Of a stretch of DNA of 9,928 bases, positions 7,082 to 9,928 are shown one piece after another. Below the pieces are notes generated by a model. That model searched no databases and was not told where the DNA came from. It was given only the letters and a program-made list of their open reading frames with translations. Position 1 is the first letter of the stretch. Each line of letters begins with the position of its first letter. The position numbers and the translations under genes were made by a program. Source of the stretch: Bacteroidales bacterium (lineage in GTDB: Bacteria; Bacteroidota; Bacteroidia; Bacteroidales; JAADJA01); contig JAOZOC010000085.1 of assembly GCA_029933495.1 (NCBI GenBank), positions 1-9,928 on the forward strand, in the 5' to 3' direction.

Positions 7082-8299
7082 TTATTTCTTAACTTGTCTT
7101 GACTGTTTCCTTTTAAGCAGAATTAAGTTTACAAAAATAAAAAGTATTGTTGCAAAGCCTAAAATTCTTAAGAGCCAGGTTTTGTAAATATTTACTGATG
7201 GCAATGAAATATGCGGAGGAGCCTCTTCTGAATACCTGCATATCGGGTTCAGGTAATATGCTGACTGATCAGGAAATTCTATTTCAATCCTGATGTAGGT
7301 GTCATTAGGTTTGAAGTTGTAAGTTGCAGAATTAGTGTTTTTTATGACCTTCTTCAACAAGGCATTCTGCCCAATAAATCTTATCTCTTTTGCTATTGAA
7401 TCAGTACTAATAAAGATCGTGTCATTTCTAAAATCAACTGCTTTGATGACAGGTAATACTCTCGTTCTTTTTATTTTTTTCTCAAAAGATTCTCCCAGTA
7501 GTCTGTTAATTCTTGCTCCAAAAGATCTTCCTTTCTTCAAAGCAGCAACAATATCATTTTTATTAGTTGTAGATGAATTGATAAAAGTACAGTGGTGCCC
7601 TATTTCATCAGGATTAAAAATGTCATGTGCATCATCATCTCCCAAAATAGTAACATAATTGCCGTTTGAAAGTGCTGTGTCCCAGTGTGCAATAGAAAAT
7701 CTGTAGTTGTTAAGCACTTCAATACCATCGTAATTTGTAAGGTATTTCATGTCAGAAGCAGCAAAGCCGTTTCTTAATAACGGATGTGCGATATAAACAA
7801 GTTCATTGTCATTCCGAAGCAAATTTAAAATATGTTGTTTGTTATTTAAAGTTTGAAATATTGGATAATCGCGCCATAAGACTAACTTTGCTCCCACCAG
7901 AACATGATGATTTTTATAAATCCCATAACCATGCTCATACACAGGAATATAAAAAGGCTCATTTTCCTTATACCTGTTTATTTTTTGGTAATCAGATGTT
8001 GCAATGATATCATAACCAAGACTTTTATAAGTCTTGAATATCTGTTCGTTAGAATTCTGGTTACCTGATGTTATTCCTCCCCAAGCATGTGATTGGATCT
8101 GAAAATTTGCTTTTCTCCAATTATGATTATCCATATTATCATAAGGATTATAGATATTGGATCCGGAAAATTTTTCCCCCGGTTTGAAATTATATACCGG
8201 ACAGGTCAGATACTGAAAAATTATTAAAAGAAGAATTACTGCCAGAAGAGAAAGCAATAGCTTGATAATAAATAGAAAAATACCCTTAATATAATACAC
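7082..8299 (-). CDS. Membrane-anchored PHP-domain-like protein with altered metal-binding residues
   Basis: The 405 residues have a membrane helix at each end (about 7-31 and 374-395, the latter followed by a KRKQSRQVKK tail) and a soluble middle. Both ends are probably cytoplasmic and the middle periplasmic. The middle resembles the PHP phosphoesterase fold: IQSHAWGG (68-75) sits where HxH is expected, IATSDY (99-104) where TDH is expected, PVYEHG (119-124) supplies a Glu, VYIAHP (168-173) a His, DGIEVLN (191-197) is a common PHP motif, and GDDDAH (220-225) gives the final DxH. His71, Glu122, His172, Asp223 and His225 are kept, but the first HxH position is Gln69 and the TDH His is Tyr104, so activity may be lost or changed. 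The start is GTG (8299): no ATG lies upstream before the in-frame stop, and the next Met (residue 56) would remove the first membrane helix. It is first in a two-gene operon with the GT39 gene. The fold assignment rests on motifs alone. Confidence 0.72.
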   Translation of the reverse strand: MYYIKGIFLFIIKLLLSLLAVILLLIIFQYLTCPVYNFKPGEKFSGSNIYNPYDNMDNHNWRKANFQIQSHAWGGITSGNQNSNEQIFKTYKSLGYDIIATSDYQKINRYKENEPFYIPVYEHGYGIYKNHHVLVGAKLVLWRDYPIFQTLNNKQHILNLLRNDNELVYIAHPLLRNGFAASDMKYLTNYDGIEVLNNYRFSIAHWDTALSNGNYVTILGDDDAHDIFNPDEIGHHCTFINSSTTNKNDIVAALKKGRSFGARINRLLGESFEKKIKRTRVLPVIKAVDFRNDTIFISTDSIAKEIRFIGQNALLKKVIKNTNSATYNFKPNDTYIRIEIEFPDQSAYYLNPICRYSEEAPPHISLPSVNIYKTWLLRILGFATILFIFVNLILLKRKQSRQVKK

Positions 8300-8414
8300 A
8301 ATTTGTAAATTTTAAAACGGTCGCTAAGATAGTAAATATTATATGATAAAGTAGGTTCATAAATTTGAGTAAGAATATGTGAAACGTTATTCCTCTATAT
8401 TTGGGAATAGAATA

Positions 8415-8443
8415 TTGAATTATTATTCTAATTTTTAGTTTTG
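8415..8443 (+). promoter_or_regulatory. Weak candidate Bacteroidota-type promoter
   Basis: TTG (8415-8417), an 18-nt spacer, then TAGTTTTG (8436-8443), which fits TAnnTTTG. The -7-like element overlaps the second TTTGGGAA copy. A transcript from here would start about 235 nt before the response regulator gene and would carry the inverted repeats at 8448-8460 and 8551-8576 in its leader. Matches of this quality can arise by chance in AT-rich DNA, so it ranks below the nearer promoter. Confidence 0.3.
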
Positions 8444-8447
8444 GGAA

Positions 8448-8460
8448 AATCCTTTGGATT
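8448..8460. repeat. Inverted repeat AATCC-TTT-GGATT
   Basis: Perfect 5-bp arms separated by 3 nt, placed directly after the second TTTTGGGAAAA copy and just past the -7-like element TAGTTTTG. The position suits an operator, but the arms are short and the match could be chance. Confidence 0.4.
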
Positions 8461-8550
8461 AAAAAATATGAAACAAATAGCTGTGATTATTCGTACTACA
8501 AAAATGAAACAGTGCTCAAAATAAGCATAAGTCGCTGTAAAAGAAAGTAT

Positions 8551-8576
8551 AATGAAAAATATGATGAATTTTCATT
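8551..8576. repeat. Inverted repeat AATGAAAA / TTTTCATT
   Basis: Perfect 8-bp arms (8551-8558 and 8569-8576) around a 10-nt loop. No T-rich tail follows on the plus strand, so it does not look like a terminator. It could be a regulator binding site or a leader hairpin in a long transcript of the response regulator gene. The arms are all but one A-T pair on each side, so significance is modest. Confidence 0.4.
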
Positions 8577-8630
8577 TTGGAAGATTGGGTTATACAGGGG
8601 GGTATTGTTAAATAATAAATTTATTCTCAT

Positions 8631-8664
8631 TTTGGGAAAAATAGCAAAAATTGTAATACATTTG
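8631..8664 (+). promoter_or_regulatory. Bacteroidota-type promoter for the response regulator gene
   Basis: TTTG (8631-8634), a 22-nt spacer and TACATTTG (8657-8664) match the -33 TTTG / -7 TAnnTTTG pattern of the Bacteroidota primary sigma factor, with a spacer in the range accepted for Flavobacterium. Transcription would start near 8670, leaving a leader of about 17 nt before the ATG at 8687. The -33 element is embedded in the third TTTGGGAA copy, and a 12-bp palindrome (8614-8625) lies just upstream. Confidence 0.6.
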
Positions 8665-8686
8665 AGCATAATTTGAAAAACTATAT

Positions 8687-9928
8687 ATGAGTTCGTTTAA
8701 AATATTTGTTGTAGAGGATGATCCGTTGTATGGAGAGATGTTGAAATATCACTTGTCTTTAAACCCGGATAATGAGGTGATTAAATTTGAAACAGGAGCA
8801 GAATGCCTGAAGAACCTGTATAGAGGCCCATCATTAATATCTCTTGATTTTTCTCTTCCTGATATGTCAGGCTTTGATGTAATAAAGAAGATAAAGGACT
8901 ATAATCAGGATATTCCAATTATAATTGTTTCGGGCCAGGAAGATGTTGCAACCGCTGTAAAATTATTAAAGAGTGGAGCATATGACTATTTTGTTAAAGA
9001 TGAAGATACAAAATACCGGCTTTGTAATACATTAAAAAATATTAAGGAGAGGCTGAAACTAAAAGAGGAGATTGATGAACTTAAAGAAGAGATAGGCAAA
9101 AAATACGAATTTAAGAAGATAATTAAGGGTAACAGCGCCGCTATTAAACAAATTTTTAGCCTGATTGAAAAGGCAACACGATCGAATATCACTATTTCCT
9201 TGTATGGTGAAACGGGAACCGGTAAAGAGGTAGTGGCTAAGGCCATTCATTATAATTCTCAAAGATCAAAGTATTCTTTTGTCCCTGTTAATGTCACTGC
9301 TATTCCAAGCGAACTTATTGAAAGCGAAATGTTTGGGTATGAAAAAGGGGCATTTACTGGTGCAAATACTCGGAAAATCGGAAAGTTTGAATTAGCTAAT
9401 AAGGGAACAATTTTCCTTGATGAGGTAGGGGAAATGGATATCAATATGCAGGCAAAACTGCTAAGGGTATTACAGGAGAAAGAGCTTACAAGAGTCGGTG
9501 GAAACAAGGCAGTTAAATTTGATGCCAGAGTAATTGTCGCAACAAATAAGAATCTGGCCAAAGAGGTTGAAAAGGGTAATTTTAGAGAGGATCTCTACTA
9601 TCGTCTGTTGGGTTTGCCAATTGAAATTCCACCTTTAAGATTCAGGGGTAGCGATATTCTTATTCTTGCTAAGTTTTTTGTTGATGAATTCTGTAGGGAC
9701 AATAAATTGGAGAAACTTCAAATATCTTCTAAAGCACAGGATAAACTTATGAAATATCCGTTTCCGGGTAATGTCCGTGAATTGAAGGCTGTAATGGAAT
9801 TGTCTTGTGTTTTGACGAATACTGATATTATTGAAGAAGACCATGTCTCTTTTAATTCGACAAATGCGAAAAGCGATTTCCTTCTAGAAGAGGATACATT
9901 ACAGGGATACGTAAATAAAATAGTGCAG
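8687..9928 (+). CDS. Sigma-54-dependent response regulator, NtrC family (3' partial)
   Basis: DNA-binding regulator that, once phosphorylated, uses ATP hydrolysis to open sigma-54 RNA polymerase promoters. The 414 visible residues show a receiver domain (about 4-115) with acidic pocket Glu10-Asp11-Asp12, phospho-acceptor Asp54 (SLDFSLPD), Ser82 (IVSGQED) and Lys104 (FVKD); a charged, probably coiled-coil linker (about 113-140); and an AAA+ domain with Walker A GETGTGKE (174-181), the sigma-54 contact loop GAFTGA (221-226), Walker B FLDE (243-246), an arginine finger in the FREDLYYRL segment, and sensor II FPGNVRE (359-365). All key residues are present, so it should be phosphorylation-controlled and active. 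The window ends at the start of the C-terminal Fis-type helix-turn-helix region. The ATG at 8687 precedes the first receiver strand (FKIFVVEDD) and lacks a Shine-Dalgarno. No kinase is next to it in the window, so its signal and targets are unknown. Confidence 0.95.
   Translation, partial: MSSFKIFVVEDDPLYGEMLKYHLSLNPDNEVIKFETGAECLKNLYRGPSLISLDFSLPDMSGFDVIKKIKDYNQDIPIIIVSGQEDVATAVKLLKSGAYDYFVKDEDTKYRLCNTLKNIKERLKLKEEIDELKEEIGKKYEFKKIIKGNSAAIKQIFSLIEKATRSNITISLYGETGTGKEVVAKAIHYNSQRSKYSFVPVNVTAIPSELIESEMFGYEKGAFTGANTRKIGKFELANKGTIFLDEVGEMDINMQAKLLRVLQEKELTRVGGNKAVKFDARVIVATNKNLAKEVEKGNFREDLYYRLLGLPIEIPPLRFRGSDILILAKFFVDEFCRDNKLEKLQISSKAQDKLMKYPFPGNVRELKAVMELSCVLTNTDIIEEDHVSFNSTNAKSDFLLEEDTLQGYVNKIVQ

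Larger units (their letters stand above)
8300..8686. other. Divergent intergenic region between the PHP-like/GT39 operon and the response regulator
   Basis: 387 nt of very AT-rich DNA without a convincing gene. It must hold the promoters for both directions. It contains three copies of TTTGGGAA (8400-8407, 8440-8447, 8631-8638), two of them within an 11-nt TTTTGGGAAAA; inverted repeats at 8448-8460 and 8551-8576; a 12-bp palindrome AATAAATTTATT (8614-8625); and a run of six G (8597-8602) that stands out in this composition. A consensus promoter for the right-hand gene is at 8631-8664. For the leftward operon I found no TAnnTTTG match on the minus strand; the closest is TATCTTAG (8331-8324) with no suitable -33 element. 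I saw no sigma-54 (GG-N10-GC type) promoter here. Confidence 0.7.

Noticed and set aside
8468..8524. 18-codon open frame MKQIAVIIRTTKMKQCSK in the intergenic region, downstream of a weak promoter-like site
   Set aside because: Too short to support: no ribosome-binding signal, no codon or homology evidence, and frames of this length are expected by chance. A conserved copy in relatives would revive it as a leader peptide.
8986..9844. Minus-strand open frames opposite the response regulator
   Set aside because: They are shadows of the AAA+ and receiver coding sequence, which has every diagnostic motif on the plus strand.

Overview
The window comes from an AT-rich bacterial chromosome, most likely a member of the Bacteroidota. 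Three things point there: the sequence style of NusA and of the very long (1021-residue) IF2 with its Lys/Glu-rich linker, the lack of Shine-Dalgarno-like sequence before any gene start, and a Bacteroidota-type promoter (TTTG, 22-nt spacer, TACATTTG, matching TAnnTTTG) just before the last gene. I cannot place it below phylum level from sequence alone.

Layout. Positions 1-5497 read left to right: the 3' part of nusA (start codon lies before the window), infB, then a 3-oxoacyl-ACP synthase III (KAS III, FabH-like) gene. nusA and infB are separated by 112 nt that begin with a (TAG)6TGA run of seven in-frame stop codons and an AT-rich hairpin. infB and the KAS III gene are 42 nt apart and probably share transcripts. 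Positions 8299-5501 read right to left: a membrane-anchored PHP-like protein followed, with TAA touching ATG, by a GT39-family membrane glycosyltransferase. This pair converges on the KAS III gene with only 3 nt between the stop codons. Positions 8300-8686 are a 387-nt divergent intergenic region with repeated TTTGGGAA motifs, several inverted repeats and one good promoter. From 8687 to the window end runs an NtrC-type sigma-54-dependent response regulator, cut off before its DNA-binding domain.

How the genes fit together. The nusA-infB part is core transcription/translation machinery. The minus-strand pair looks like an envelope module: a polyprenyl-linked sugar transferase of the ArnT/PMT superfamily made together with a two-anchor membrane protein whose PHP fold has lost two of the usual metal-binding histidines. 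The response regulator has no histidine kinase in view, so its input is unknown; the shared upstream region leaves open whether it controls the divergent operon.

I see no CRISPR array, IS element, tRNA or rRNA, prophage or defence system. The parts most worth a second look are the degenerate PHP/GT39 pair, the repeat-rich intergenic region and the stop-codon run after nusA.
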